Assembly: GCA_015179025.1 (NCBI GenBank)
Contig: WHUX01000014.1
Coordinates: 186,001-250,000 of the forward strand
Source of the DNA: Terfezia claveryi
Taxonomy: Eukaryota > Ascomycota > Pezizomycetes > Pezizales > Pezizaceae
DNA length: 64,000 bases
Direction: 5' to 3'
Both the position numbers and the translations under genes were made by a program. The notes below the pieces were generated by a model that did no database searches, had not been told where the DNA came from, and was given only the letters and a program-made list of their open reading frames with translations. Of the stretch, positions 1 through 12,006 are shown one piece after another; the stretch's first letter is position 1, and each line of letters opens with the position of its first letter.

Positions 1-246
1 TTGGATCATATTTGGAATACCCTGGTGGAACCTAAACCGGTGGCACTGGCAGGGGCAATAGCAGCAAGAAGGATGCATGAAAAATGGGTGCCAGACAGTC
101 GAGATGTGGGAGTAAAGACCATAAGACAAGAGACAAGGAGACAGAGAAGACAAGCAGAACAGGGTAAGTGGGACACAGAAAGAGACGCTGATATGATTAA
201 GTATTTGAATGGTCATCAAGGAGATAAAGTATGAGAGGATCTGGCA

Positions 247-3200
247 GTGGAGACAGGCCTCCCCGTACATACCTACAGGGTAAATCGACAGTCAAGACGC
301 GCACTATCAGCTCTAAAGACCACGATATTAAAGACTAATAAAGTGAGGCCAATTGATCCAATACCAGATCCGGACACCCTTCCAGTGGATCCCTTAGGCC
401 TACAGGACAGGCTGGATTCAGATGACCAGATGGTGGAACGTGTTAATTTGGAACTAAATGAAGGCATCAGACCAGCTCCCGAATTCAAACACCTATCCAT
501 ATTCATCGACAAAAACCTGTCAAGAGAAATGAAGGATCAACTCGCAGCACTAATTCGTCAATTCACAGCATGCTTTAGTTTCGAAGGTCGTCGGTTGGGG
601 GACGTCAATATGCCCCCTATGCAAATAAAACCCACATCTCAACCATCTAGTCGAGGACATGCATACAAAGAATCACCAAGGACATCGAAGAATATAAAAG
701 AGGCACTGGAAACACTGAAGGAATTGGACATCATTGAACGAGGATCAGGGCCAATAGCTGCCCCGGTGGTAATGATCAAACAAGGCAATAAGGTATGTTT
801 CTGTATAGACTTTCGAGCAGTAAACGACCTTACTCCACTGGACAAATACCCTATCCCGAGACCAGATACAGTTTTCGCTGCCTTGGCAGGAGCTCAGTTC
901 TTTTCCACAATGGATGCCAATAAAGGGTATCACCAATTCCATATTGCAAAGGAAGACCGTTAGTTGACGGCTTTTATAACGGAAAAAGAAGGACTCTGGC
1001 AGTACAAAAAGGTTCCATTCGGGCTCCAAAACGCTCCAGCATTCTTCCAACGATCCATGGACTCACTATTAGGTCGATATCGATGGCAGTTTGCACTAGC
1101 ATATATCGACGATGTGATCATATGGTCAAAGACTTGGCCAGACCATTTACGACATATTGAGCAAATCCTCTTGGCATTCCAACGAGTGAATCTAACTCTA
1201 GATGAACGCAAGTGCAATTGGGATTCACCAGTGTTGATCTGCTGGGTCATAAAGTAAACCGTCTGGGACTGCGCACTCTGTCAGCAAAAACAGAGGCGGT
1301 TACAGCACTCCATTCCCAACAACAGTGAAACAGTTACGGCAGATATTAGGTCAATTCTCATACTATCGACAGTTTATCCCTCGATTCGCAACAATAGCAG
1401 AGCCCCTCACATCAGCTCTCAAACATGGTGAGTCAACAAAGCTGAAATCAGACCTCACCGATACAAAGGCAAGAGCAAGGGAAGTAGGCCGAAGACCAGT
1501 GGAAATGACACTAATGAGATTGGCAGCCTTCAACGAGTTGAAGAAGCTACTGAGCAATACTCCTGTACTGCGATACCCTGACTTCTCAAAACCCTTCTTC
1601 TTATACACAGACGCATCAGGCAAGGGAATAGGTGGCACATTACAACAGGAAATAGAAGGCAAACAATACCCAATACTCTTCATATCCAGATGTCTTACCC
1701 CAGCAGAACAAAACTATTCAGCAACAGAACTCGAATGTTTGGGCGTATATTAGTGCTTTTGCAAACTTTCTCATTATATTGATGGCTGCAACACACTTAC
1801 CGTCGTGACTGATCATAATGCACTCCAATGGCTATGGAACGTAAAGCAGACAACAAACTCTAGGATCCATCGCTGGGCAATGCTACTCAACCCTTTCAAA
1901 GCAAAGATCAAGATAATCCATAGACCTGGCCTGGTACACTCCAACGTGGACCCACTATCTCGATTCCCTATCAGCAGAACATTCTCATCCCTATCTTGGC
2001 TGCAAGATGATATATGGCAACGAATGAGTAAGCTATACGAGAAAGATGGGGACTTCATGGGCCATTGGCAAGATACTTAAGGATCTCAAAGTGAGACTGT
2101 TGCGGAGCGGTCGCGCCGATCTGAGACCATAGCGGATGAGCACAGAGAGGACGAGTGTGGAGACGATGAGAGCAGAGAGGACGAATGCGGAGATGATGAG
2201 AGTAGAGAGGACAAGCGCAGAGAGGATGAGCGCAGAGACGATGAGTGCAGAGAAGTTGAGCGCAGAGAGGATGAGCGCAGAGAGGCTAGATATGTAAGGT
2301 CAAAAGAAGGAACCCTAGTGAGAGTAAGGGGGACTCCAAGGCCATTTGCATTCCAGAAAGCATGAGAGATGAAATCCTTCATCGGATTCATGAGGAGCTG
2401 ATCCATCCCAGCTTCCAACGGGCACTGGAATATGCAAAAACACACTTCTACTGACCCTCTATGACGAAGGATATAAGAGTCTACTGCAAATCGTGCAAAG
2501 CCTGCCAACTGGTGAAAACTGATACTGCTAAGAAACCAAGAGGCTTGATACCAATAGCAGTCCCCAATGGCCCATTAGAAGTTATCTGCATAGACTTTGT
2601 AGAAGCATTGCCATCCCACAGGGGATGTGATGCTATGGCGACGATTACAGACAAATTCACTAAAGCAGTGATGCTGATTCCATGCAAGAAGAAAACAACA
2701 GCAGAGCAGTTCGCTAGGCTATACTTTGGTAAGGTATACCCTGCCTGGGGAGTACCATCCAAAATAATCAGTGATAGAGACCGTTGATTTGTTAGTTCTT
2801 TCTAGAAGACCCTGATGTCCCATGCTGGAACCAGAGTGGCCCTCACTACGGCGTATCACCCATAAGCCGACGGATAATCCGAAAGGACAAACCGCACAAT
2901 CGAGGCTATGTTACGAATCCTGATACTTGAATTCCCAACAACGGGATGGGTGGACTTACTCCCCACTATTGAGTTTGCTCATAATTCAACCCCTCACTCT
3001 ATAACCAAGAAAACCCCTTTCGAGTTACTATACACTGCTAATCCTAAGACTTTTGGGGATGTTTCCATCCCCCCATCAACACACTCAATGACTACAGAAG
3101 ACTGGGTCCATGAGCTGAAGGAGAAACATGACACAGCAGCAAAAGCCTTACAAGCCATCCAGAAGTCCCAGAAAAACTACTTTGACAAACGACATAACTC

Positions 3201-3396
3201 TCTCTCATTCCACTCGAACGAACTGGCTAGACTCATGCATGGCGGGCTATTCAGGAGAAAGAACAAACTGGACCCTACCTCACAACTGGTCAGAATTGTA
3301 GATATGGTGAACCCCGGAGCCTACAGGATCAAGGTACCAGAAGGCTCCAAAATACATGATGTCGTTTCAATTGAGCACTTAAGAAAATATACATAA
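247..3396 (+). pseudogene. gypsy pol polyprotein remnant (RT - RNase H - integrase)
   Basis: The reverse transcriptase runs from about 640 to 1260, with a conserved IDFRAVN block (about 807-827) and the catalytic YIDDVIIWS motif (about 1101-1130). RNase H lies at about 1600-2000, with the TDASGKGIGG block near 1610 and TDHNALQWLW near 1808. The integrase zinc-binding region (paired His, then CKSCKACQ near 2485) is followed by a core with IDFVEALP near 2590 and SDRDR near 2770, then GWVDLLPTIEFAHNS near 2945-2990. In-frame stops occur at about 961, 1751, 2454, 2785, 2803, 2863 and 2872. Stops replacing Trp (TGG to TAG/TGA), Gln (CAA to TAA) and Arg (CGA to TGA) dominate. It cannot encode an active enzyme as it stands. 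Confidence 0.92.
2131..2290 (+). repeat. GAG/CGCAGA-rich minisatellite inside the gypsy element
   Basis: Imperfect tandem units of about 12-15 nt built on gagcgcagagaggatgag fill this stretch. It lies between the RNase H part and the integrase zinc finger. One frame reads as an Arg/Glu/Asp-rich run without stops, so the units may once have formed a charged spacer. Expansion after inactivation is equally possible. Confidence 0.75.
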
Positions 3397-3871
3397 AGGG
3401 ATGACGAGGAGGATGTCGCACTCCCATACGAATGGAGGACAGGCAGGCCAGACGGATCATTGGCCACAGGGAAATTGGAGGAAAGAGTGAATATTTGGTA
3501 TGGTACGAGGATGAGGAAGACGCTGAATGGGAAGAGGAAGCAGACTGTTTACGATGGACCGAACTCATCAAACAATTCCACCAGCGTGAGGAAACTATAT
3601 GAAGGACAAATGAGGAGGAAACCACACGGAGGACAAGTGAGGAGGAAACCACACGGGAGACAAATGGGCCACGGAGATCAGGAAGGCAGAGGAAAGAGAA
3701 AAAGTTCTTTGGAGAATGATGTTGCTACTCTGCTAGATTGTTTATACTGTTATATGTCTTGCTCAACTTCGTTGAATCACTTTTTACTGCATACATGTCG
3801 TTTCTTATTGCTTGTCTATTTTGCTTACGCACGGAAGACTTATATTTACTGACGGAAGGCCCTATCTCTTT

Positions 3872-3881
3872 AAAGGGGGGG
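3872..3881 (+). other. polypurine tract of the gypsy element
   Basis: The purine run aaaggggggg lies 3 nt before the TGTAAGG start of the LTR. This is the expected place and composition for the plus-strand primer site. Its position supports the LTR boundary. Confidence 0.75.
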
Positions 3882-3884
3882 TAC

Positions 3885-4088
3885 TGTAAGGCTCCCCTTA
3901 CACGTGATGGGAAAGAGTGGAAGTGGCCATATGCCGACGGTATGCCGAAAGCGGCATACCCCCAAAGGGGAGTGATGAATAGAGGTGGAACATGTATATA
4001 TAGAGACTGGGAGACCCCTCGAAGAAGGGATCTCCAAGCAAGAAATAAAGTCGTTGGGTACTATACCCTCACACTTGTGATACGTACA
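3885..4088 (+). repeat. 3' LTR of the gypsy element
   Basis: A stretch of about 204 bp begins TGTAAGG directly after the polypurine tract and ends TACGTACA, giving the TG...CA termini of an LTR. It contains a TATATATA promoter-like run near 3995. The 5' LTR is outside the window, so neither identity between LTRs nor a target-site duplication can be checked. The 3' edge is therefore an inference from the CA terminus. Confidence 0.7.
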
Positions 4089-4296
4089 AGTCTGAAAAAA
4101 ATTGTGAGCATTAAATAATAGCACCATCCGAACCCCATTTAAAGAAACACAAAAGCACAAGATATATAAAAACATTTCCTTCCTTCCTCATCGACTTCTA
4201 TTCCCATGCTCCACCTGCATAGTACGAGGTACTAAGTACGACACAAACCTCACAGTCGCTAAAAACCAGAGGGAGAAAAAAAAATACAATCCCCAA

Positions 4297-6890
4297 TCAT
4301 GCCACAATCCTCGGAAACTCAATCTTTCTCTCCCATTCCTCCTGCTTAACTCCCCTGCTTAAACCTGACCCTAGCTCATCTTCCCTCTTCACCGGCACCC
4401 CCCTAGGACTCTCCTCCAACCTGCCCACTCCCCCAATCCACATCCAAACCCTAAACACCTCCCCCCTGACCTCCCTACTCATTGCCCTCACATTACTATT
4501 ATGCTCGACCACGCCCTGGACCCCCTTCCAAACCTCCTGCCTCCTTTCCGGATTAAACTCATGCCTTAACACCTGATCCCTCATCTGTACTACCGGGACC
4601 GCTGCATCATCCTCCCTCTCACTCCCAACCATCATCTCCGCCTTCCGTTGCAGCAAATCCAGGACTAGGTGGACATATTTCGTGACAAGCTCATTATTTT
4701 TCCTTCTTTGCTGGAGCTTCATGTTAATCTTGATTATGGTGAGGATGGCGGCAAGGATGCTGAGGAGCTCGATACGGTAGGATGCGAGGGTGTTGAGGAG
4801 GGAGAGGCGGATGCTGCAAATTAGGGGGAGGGAGGCGAGGGAGGTGCTGGCTAGGATTAGGCGGTGGGTGTGGCTGGCGCGCGCCTAGGTATCAGATTAA
4901 GGTTCTTTTTCTTGTTAAACGAAGGTGAAGGGCGCATTGATGTGGTGAATGAGTGTGTTGTAGAAGCTATATTGAACGGGAAAAGGGCCCGTGAGAGTGG
5001 GGGATTAAGCGTACCTATCTTCCTTCGCTTCAATCTCCTCCCTAGAGACAACCTCCTCCAGCGCCGCCTTAAACAGCTCATTAAACTGCTCATCTGACAA
5101 TTTCGGTGCCTTCAACTCATACATTGCATGATAAAGCTCCGTATCATCCATCCCCTTTCCCCGAGCTAGTGGTCCCCCTTCTGCGAACTTCGCCACTGGC
5201 CCTGACCCTGACACTTCCTTTCCCTCCTTGTCCTCCTCACCCTCTTTTCCTGCCTCGCCGTCTTTCCCGCCTCGGTGGGGCTTGATCGGCGCAATCTCCC
5301 CACACTCCACATCCGCGGCCCGCTTCCTAAGAACCTTGATTGCCTCGTCACTTAAAATCGCAATGCGGCGGAGCTTCTCCGAGTCTGGTTCACAAGTGGG
5401 TGCTAAGGGGATGAGGCCAAAGAGAGAAAAGGGGCTGTTGACGAGGACGTAGTCTGATTTACACTCCGCAGTGTAGTTTGGTTTACAGACTGCGTTAGGA
5501 GGGCACGGCTCGCACTCCGGGCGGAGGACGGTGGCCCAGTCTCGGTCACCATGATAGTGCGACTTAAGACCTTTGGGGGCTAGATAGATATCAGTTACAA
5601 CCTGTCTATGATCGAGAATGAAAAACAAATACTACCTGTATTCCCTACTCCACAATAGCCAATCTCAATCTTCTCCTTCCTCCACCAGACAAAATAAGCA
5701 ATCAACAGCGCCGCAATCACAGCCCATAACGCAGACGCAGTTGCGGGGGTGGATGTATTACGCCGCCCTCCTGATCTCCTAGGTACCACCGCCCCTTCTT
5801 CCTCAGCCTCCGCTATCTCCTTGGCTCCCTCTGGGGTGAATTCTTCGCCTGCTGGTATCAGATCATCGTCCTCAACTTTCTCAATCTTGACAATAGGCCT
5901 ATCAGGTGTTACGACAGGCATAGGCGCCATTGAGCCCAGACGGGAGACTGAAACCTCAAAGGGTTTCGTGGAAGTCCGTGCGACTGGTTCATCGGGCCTG
6001 CCGGTGTTGCGCTGATTGTCGGTTTCTGGGGCTTCGGGGCCGTGTGAGGTAGACAGAAAACCATACTGACTGTATTGGGGTTCTTCAGGCTCGGTTTCTT
6101 GTGTGGTGGTGGAAGGTAGGAAATCAGTTAATCGTCTACCAGGTCGGGATGAAATCCGTTCTTCAGTTCGTGGCTGCATGGTCTGTTTGCAGATTAGTTA
6201 GTGACAGACAGAACTACAACAGATCTAGGGATTCGAATAGCCCACCTTTCTCCGGCTCTCCTTGGATGCTGGCGGCACTGGCGTCGACTTTTGGAAAACA
6301 TTCTCCATCGAAAACGGCGATTTCTCAGGATCATCATCTGGTTCCTGGGTCTGCTGCCTCCGTGGAGGTACTGGTGTCTCAGGCACCGATTCTGCCGGTT
6401 TTGTGCTACTCCTTCTCGTCTTCCTCACTGTCCTTGGGATCTCCGGTTCACCCGCGTCCTCAGTCCCAACCCTGGAATGCCTCCCGGAAATCAAACGCTT
6501 CGACGGGGAAGCTGTTCTTCTTGCTGGAGTCTTCTTCACAGGAGACATGATGATAGATTCCAGTATGTCTGATCCCCCCCCAGCATCGGAGTCTGTGTCG
6601 ACTACACTCTTCCGTCTTACACGCCTAGAGCCACGTCGAGGCCCCTCCACAAGTGCGTTCCCCGCTCGGTCAACTGATACTATGCCTTTAGAGGAGGCGC
6701 GAACACTGCCCCGCTGTTCGACGATTCGTTGAGCACGCGGGGCGATGTGTTCATTGAATAAGTCGACGAGGACGGCCTTCTTGGCTGCGGAGGGGTAGTC
6801 GACATCGTACTCCAAAAGGAGATTACGCAGTTCAGGGACCTTCAGAGTGTTGGGGTCGAAATCAGGCTGGAGATAGGCGGGTTCGTCCAT
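4297..6890 (-). CDS. SRC1: Src1/Heh1-type inner nuclear membrane protein (HeH + MSC domains)
   Basis: Four exons join in frame: 6890-6246, 6182-5636, 5579-5015 and 4873-4297, giving 777 aa. The N-terminus (residues about 10-50, LKVPELRNLLLEYDVDYPSA) is a HeH/LEM-like helix-extension-helix motif. A basic Ser/Arg-rich nucleoplasmic region follows. A first membrane span (ALWAVIAALLIAYFVWW) leads into a lumenal Cys-rich Man1-Src1 segment (CEPCPPNAVC, then CKSDYVLV). A second span precedes the C-terminal MSC winged-helix part. Family members tether chromatin, including rDNA and subtelomeres, to the inner nuclear membrane. Intron 1 ends with a good branch site (CTAAC). The start codon follows because the reading frame upstream lacks family features. 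It is divergent from the Csc1-like gene, about 1.4 kb apart. Confidence 0.9.
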
Positions 6891-8293
6891 TGCTGTCACG
6901 CTGTCGTGGGTGATGATGTGAGGTTCCCGATACTTGTCCAAAACGAAACCCAGAGGAGGTGGCGAGCGAAAGGCTAGATGTGAGTAGCAGGCAGCAGAGT
7001 AAATAGAGATTCTGATGACAGATAGTACTGTGATGATGGAGCCTGGCGTTATGTGTTGGTAATTAGAAGAATCCCAGCCGGCTCTAGCAGTTTGTGACGG
7101 AAGTGGCAGGGATATAACTGTACAACCAAAAACAAAGAGATTCACCACATTGTGGCGGTGCAGTTGCCACAGAAAGATTCACGTGCCTGGAATCACACAT
7201 GTCACACAACATGAGGTATGGTATGGTATGTACAGTAATATATGGGAGACATGATCACCACCTCAATTCCAGTCGCTTAGACAGAGACCTAGTCCAGGCA
7301 GTGGACAGATATTGAAGCTTGATAACGTTGGAATACCGGTGGCTTGCATCGTGCTGCTGTCTCAGCCGATCGGTACATGTGGCGATCGTCTCGTCAGACT
7401 AAAGATTGGCTGCACTGGTGAAACGGGCGATCTAAGGTTTACAGTTGAGGGCTCTCCCCCCCATTGGCTGCGGAAACAAAGCTCAGGTTTAATATGTTGC
7501 AAGTTTTGCTTCAGAAGTTCAGGGCCCACCCAACCAATTGAGAGGTCGACGGTAAAAATAAAAACCTGTACCACAGACCAGAACCACAAACCTCGATATA
7601 AGGTACCGGTAATGTCATGCAGTTCCGCTCTGCGCAGTTTGAATAGAGCAAGCCAGCACCCGCCCCACACTTCCTACTGGTCATTGGCCACCTCCACTGA
7701 CCGCATCTGAATTCATACAAAGAACCTGCAAAGTTCAAGCCTACAAGCCCTCGTGTGTGTCAGTGACTGGTTTCTCAGCGTTCAGCACTTGCAGCGTTCC
7801 ACTTTCTTTTCAAGCTATTCAGGTTCGAAACTAAGAGACTCAATTCTACTAGAGTCTCGACTGGCTGGACTGGCGGACTGGCATTCAACAACCATAAATT
7901 CAAGTTATTGCACTAGCCGGCCGCTGATCACCTGCTCTGTACTGTCCATTAAAGCAAGCAAGCAACCCCCAAGCTTCTTGTGCCAACCAGACTACCAAGC
8001 TTCCAAGTTTCTTGTAGGCGCAGGGGAATCGAGCTGAGCTCTTCGGTAGTCTCGCTGGAATCCAGATTTCTACAACCTGCCAACTTTACAACCAACATTC
8101 CTTTGCCGCCATAACGCCCAGCGCAACAGACAAAAGGTGGCTACTCCCCACTCCAGCATAAGAGACATTGATTGTCTCGTGGCCTGATATAGGGCCGTCT
8201 ACGACTGTTTACCCCATATTGCATAGTCTGCCAACTAATTTAATAACACGGTCAACTTCGACTGCTCAGGAGAGCAACGAACGCAGTACAACA
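6891..8293. other. shared upstream region between SRC1 and the Csc1-like gene
   Basis: About 1.4 kb separates two divergent start codons. I see no supported gene; open frames here are short and patternless. At 7978-7994 it carries a reverse-complement copy of the dispersed 17-nt motif tagtctggttggcacaa. The region presumably holds both promoters and 5' leaders. Confidence 0.6.
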
Positions 8294-11200
8294 ATGTCTG
8301 CGACAACCTCGGGTGCGAGTTCGACGCCCACACGCTCTGGCGAAGAAGGCTCAGCACAGAAAGCACAGGGGGTCTCTTTGGAGACGTTTCTTGCTTCATT
8401 CTCAGTTGCTGCAATAGTCTTTGGAGTGGAATTGGTCATCTTCATACTCGCCCGCAAACGACTGGCTAGGATTTATGAGGTGGGATCCCCAGACATGTTG
8501 TAGTTCTGTGAGGCACTGCTGACGATGTGAGATTAGCCTCGAACATACCTAGTGCCGGAGAAGTAAGTTCCAACCACCATAACATAGAAACCGGTGAAAA
8601 GCGTGTCCTAACATGACCTGTTTACAGACGACGTACGCCTATTTCAGGAGATGGATTACTGGATTGGATAATGCCAGTATGTGTTCCTACGAGCTATAAT
8701 GGGGGAAAAGTCCAGGGTGATGTTAACTGCCAATTCCAGATCTTCAAAACTTCCACAAGTGACTTCATTCAAAAATCTGGCCTCGATGCATACTTTTTCC
8801 TACGATACCTTCTCATGCTGCTCAAGATATTCGGCATATTAGCTGCAGCAATCCTACCAATCCTGATCCCATTGAATACCATTGGTGGTCAGGATGACCA
8901 CGACCCAGACCCTGCAAAACATGTTCAAGGGATGGACAGGTATGCCTGGGCAAATGTCGCTCCTGACAAGTCCCATAGGTACTGGGCGCATCTAGTACTG
9001 GCTGTCTTCACGGTTTTGGTTTGCTGTTACATGTTTTACCGTGAGTTGAGGGTCTATATCCGGCTAAGACAGGCTTACTTGACAAGCCCTCAACATCGAT
9101 TGAGAGCATCAGCAACTACAGTCTTGATTACTAGTATTCCAAGGAAATGGTTGAGCATCGAAAAGTTACTCGGTTTATATGATGTTTTCCCAGGCGGAGT
9201 ACGCAATATCTGGATCAACCGGTGAGAGAGCCTCTATATAATATGCAATCAGTGTAGCTAATCCCGCTTCTATAGTGACTATGATGATCTGGCAGAAAAG
9301 GTCACCAAACGTGATGGGCTAGCCCGGAAGCTTGAGGCAGCAGAAACGGATCTTATCCGAATGGCCAAGAAAAGGTACATAAAGAAGATGAAGAAAGAGA
9401 TCAAATCAGATTCAGAGCGTGAAAACGTTCCAGCCAATAAAGATATGTCAAACGAAGGGGGGATGTCATCAGGTAACCCTCATCAAATCCCAAAACCAAG
9501 GCCACAAGAACCCGAATCAGACTCCAAGAAGAAAAAAATACTTTCTCCAGTGTTCGATCCAATTGCCGGCGGTGTTACTGGCGGCTTGGACAAAATAGGG
9601 TCTGGGATAAAGGAGGCGAGAAGGGTGGTCAAGAGCATAGTCCCAGGGAACCTTATGACCCATGGATTTACGCCTAAATCGGAGGATGACGATACTCCCA
9701 CTCCAAGGGAGGATGGTTACAAAGTCAGACGTAAGCGAGGATCCACTTTGGGAAGCAACCCAGATGTGGAATCCAATGGTAATCGTGCTCAGAGTAAACC
9801 TTGGACTGGGAAAGTCAGGTTGTCAGAAGATGACGAGAGACCATTGGCGTTCCCTAGTCCAGTGCCACCACGTCCACCCACCGCAAGTGAAGCTCCTCCG
9901 TCTAAGAAAAAGGTAACTACGGAGTATCCTCCTGCATATGACCCAGCATACGAAGACTCCGATGGCTATGGGGAGCCTGTTTGGAAGAAGTATTTGAATG
10001 AGAAGGATAGACCAACTCATCGCTTGCCACTCTTCAGATTGAGTTGGATGCCTGAGCTGCCATTGATCGGGAAAAAGGTCGATACTATTCACTACTGCAG
10101 AAAGGAGGTTGCTCGTCTCAATGTCGAAATTGAACAAGACCAATCTGAACCAGAAAATTTCCCCCTCATGAACTCGGCATTTATTCAATTCAACAACCAA
10201 GTTGCTGCACATATGGCCTGTCAATCACTTAATCATCACATTCCACAGCAAATGGGGCCTCGTTATCTGGAAGTCAATCCAAATGACGTAATTTGGGAAA
10301 ACATGAGGATCAAATGGTGGGAAAGGTACATCAGAATTACTCTTGTCACCTGTGCGGTGGCTGGCTTGATTATTGGATGGGCAACTCCTGTTGCTTTTGT
10401 TGGTGCTATCTCTCAAGTCAGTTACTTGTCAGAAACGGTTCCGTTCCTCAAGTTCATTAATGACTTCCCGAATTGGCTCCTCGGTCTGATTTCCGGTATT
10501 TTGCCACCTCTCGGTTTGGCTATTCTCATGGCTTTGTTGCCAATTATCCTAAGAACACTTGCCAGGCTCCAGGGAATGCATACTGGGATGACCATCGAGT
10601 TGGCAGTTCAAGGGATGTATTTCGGATTTCTTTTCGTCCAAGTGTTCCTTGTTGTCAGTATCTCGTCTGGTATGGGACCAGTTCTTGACGAGCTGTCAAA
10701 GAATCCAACTGCTGCTGCTTCGATCTTGGCCGAAAATCTTCCCAAGGCTTCAAACTTCTTCTTCTCTTATCTCTTGCTTCAAGCATTCGCCCAGAGCGGA
10801 GGAGCCTTGATGCAGATTGGTTCACTGATTGTCTATTACATTATGGCCCCCATGTTTGATTCAACTGCAAGGCAGAAATGGCAAAGGCAGGTAGACTTGC
10901 CGGAGATGAAGTGGGGTACCTTTTTCCCCATTTATACCAATCTCGCCTGTATCGGGTTAGTTTACTCGGTCATCTCCCCATTAATCCTTATTTTCAACAT
11001 TTTCACTTTTGGGTTGTTTTGGATTGTCTATCGATATAATCTCCTGTTTGTCACCAACTTCAGGTTTGATACCGGTGGACTACTATTCCCGCGCGCTATC
11101 AATCAGCTCTTTACTGGGCTTTATATCATGGAGGTTTGCTTAATTGGTTTGTTTTTCCTTGTTCAGGACGAGAATGGGAAGGTTTCTTGTTTCCCACAAG

Positions 11201-12006
11201 CAATAATCATGATTGTGGTTGCTGCTCTTACGTTTTTGTATCAACGTATCTTGAACGAGTCCTTTGGCCCATTGCTCACCTACCTCCCCATCACCCTCGA
11301 AGATGATGCCGCCGAACGGGACCGCGTGTTTGCCATGGAGCACGACGAACACAGAAGATTGGCCCTCATCGAGGGGGAGCGTGAAGGAGAGGATGTCAAC
11401 CAGCTTCTAGAAAGACGGGAGAATCTAGAACATGCAGCCGACAGCCACGCCAAGAAGATCGAGCTCAGGGAAATCGAAGCCAATAAGCAAGCAAAGAGAG
11501 CTGGTCTCCAGCCAGTCCAACGAACTACCAGCAAAGACCGCTGGTCCGCCAGTGACCCCCACATAGCTGCTCACTCTAGGGGCAAGAAATCTATGAATTT
11601 CCAGAGACTCAACCAGAAACTCAATCCATTCAACCAGCTTCCGGTGTTCAAGTCTAAAGACCTTGAAGCACAAGAGGCGGAGAAGGTTGCGAATCTGAGA
11701 AGGGCGAATAGAGCGGAGTTTGCCCTGTTTGATGATATCCCTGATGAAATTGAGGATTTAAGTCCCGAGGAGAGGGATAGGCTTGTGGCCAGGGCATTCC
11801 AGCACGATGCGTTGAGGGCGAAGAGGCCAGTCATTTGGATTCCGAGAGATGATTTGGGGATTTCGGATGATGAGATTTATAGAACAAGAAATTTTAGTAA
11901 GCATATCTGGGTCAGTAATGAGTATGCAGGGTTAGATGATAAGGTTAGGGTTGTGTATAGGAGGAGTCCGCCGGATTTTGATGCGAGGGATCTGGTGGAG
12001 TTGTAA
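8294..12006 (+). CDS. Csc1/OSCA-family (RSN1/PHM7) calcium-permeable channel-like membrane protein
   Basis: Exons 8294-8479, 8537-8562, 8628-9221 and 9276-12006 join in frame to 1178 aa. Domain order is typical: an N-terminal span (about 20-50, VAAIVFGVELVIFIL), PRTYLVPE linker, two more spans (LRYLLMLLKIFGILAAAILP; HLVLAVFTVLVCCYMFY), a large cytosolic PHM7 domain, then a multi-span RSN1 7TM block from about residue 615 to 930. A charged C-terminal tail with the fungal extracellular-tail motif (WIPRDDLGISDDEI) closes the protein. The family comprises osmo- and mechanosensitive cation channels of plasma membrane or ER. The cytosolic domain carries a low-complexity, Pro/Lys-rich insertion of roughly 200 residues (about 300-500). 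Exon 2 is only 26 nt. The exact substrate is not visible from sequence. Confidence 0.9.

Larger units (their letters stand above)
1..4088 (+). mobile_element. Ty3/gypsy LTR retrotransposon, 5'-truncated by the window edge, degenerate
   Basis: The order of coding remnants is that of a Ty3/gypsy (chromovirus-type) element: reverse transcriptase, RNase H, integrase, a chromodomain-like tail, a polypurine tract and a 3' LTR. Gag, protease and the 5' LTR would lie left of base 1. The reading frame is broken by many stops and at least one frameshift near 1250-1325, so the copy cannot be autonomous. Most stops sit where the family has Trp, Gln or Arg and are explained by single C-to-T or G-to-A changes, the pattern of RIP. 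A minisatellite interrupts the stretch between RNase H and integrase. A related but distinct fragment lies at 43848-44505 on the other strand. Confidence 0.93.

Noticed and set aside
5010..5097. Acceptor acctag for the third SRC1 intron
   Set aside because: It shifts frame into an early stop; the next AG (gcgcgccag) keeps the frame into the second membrane span.
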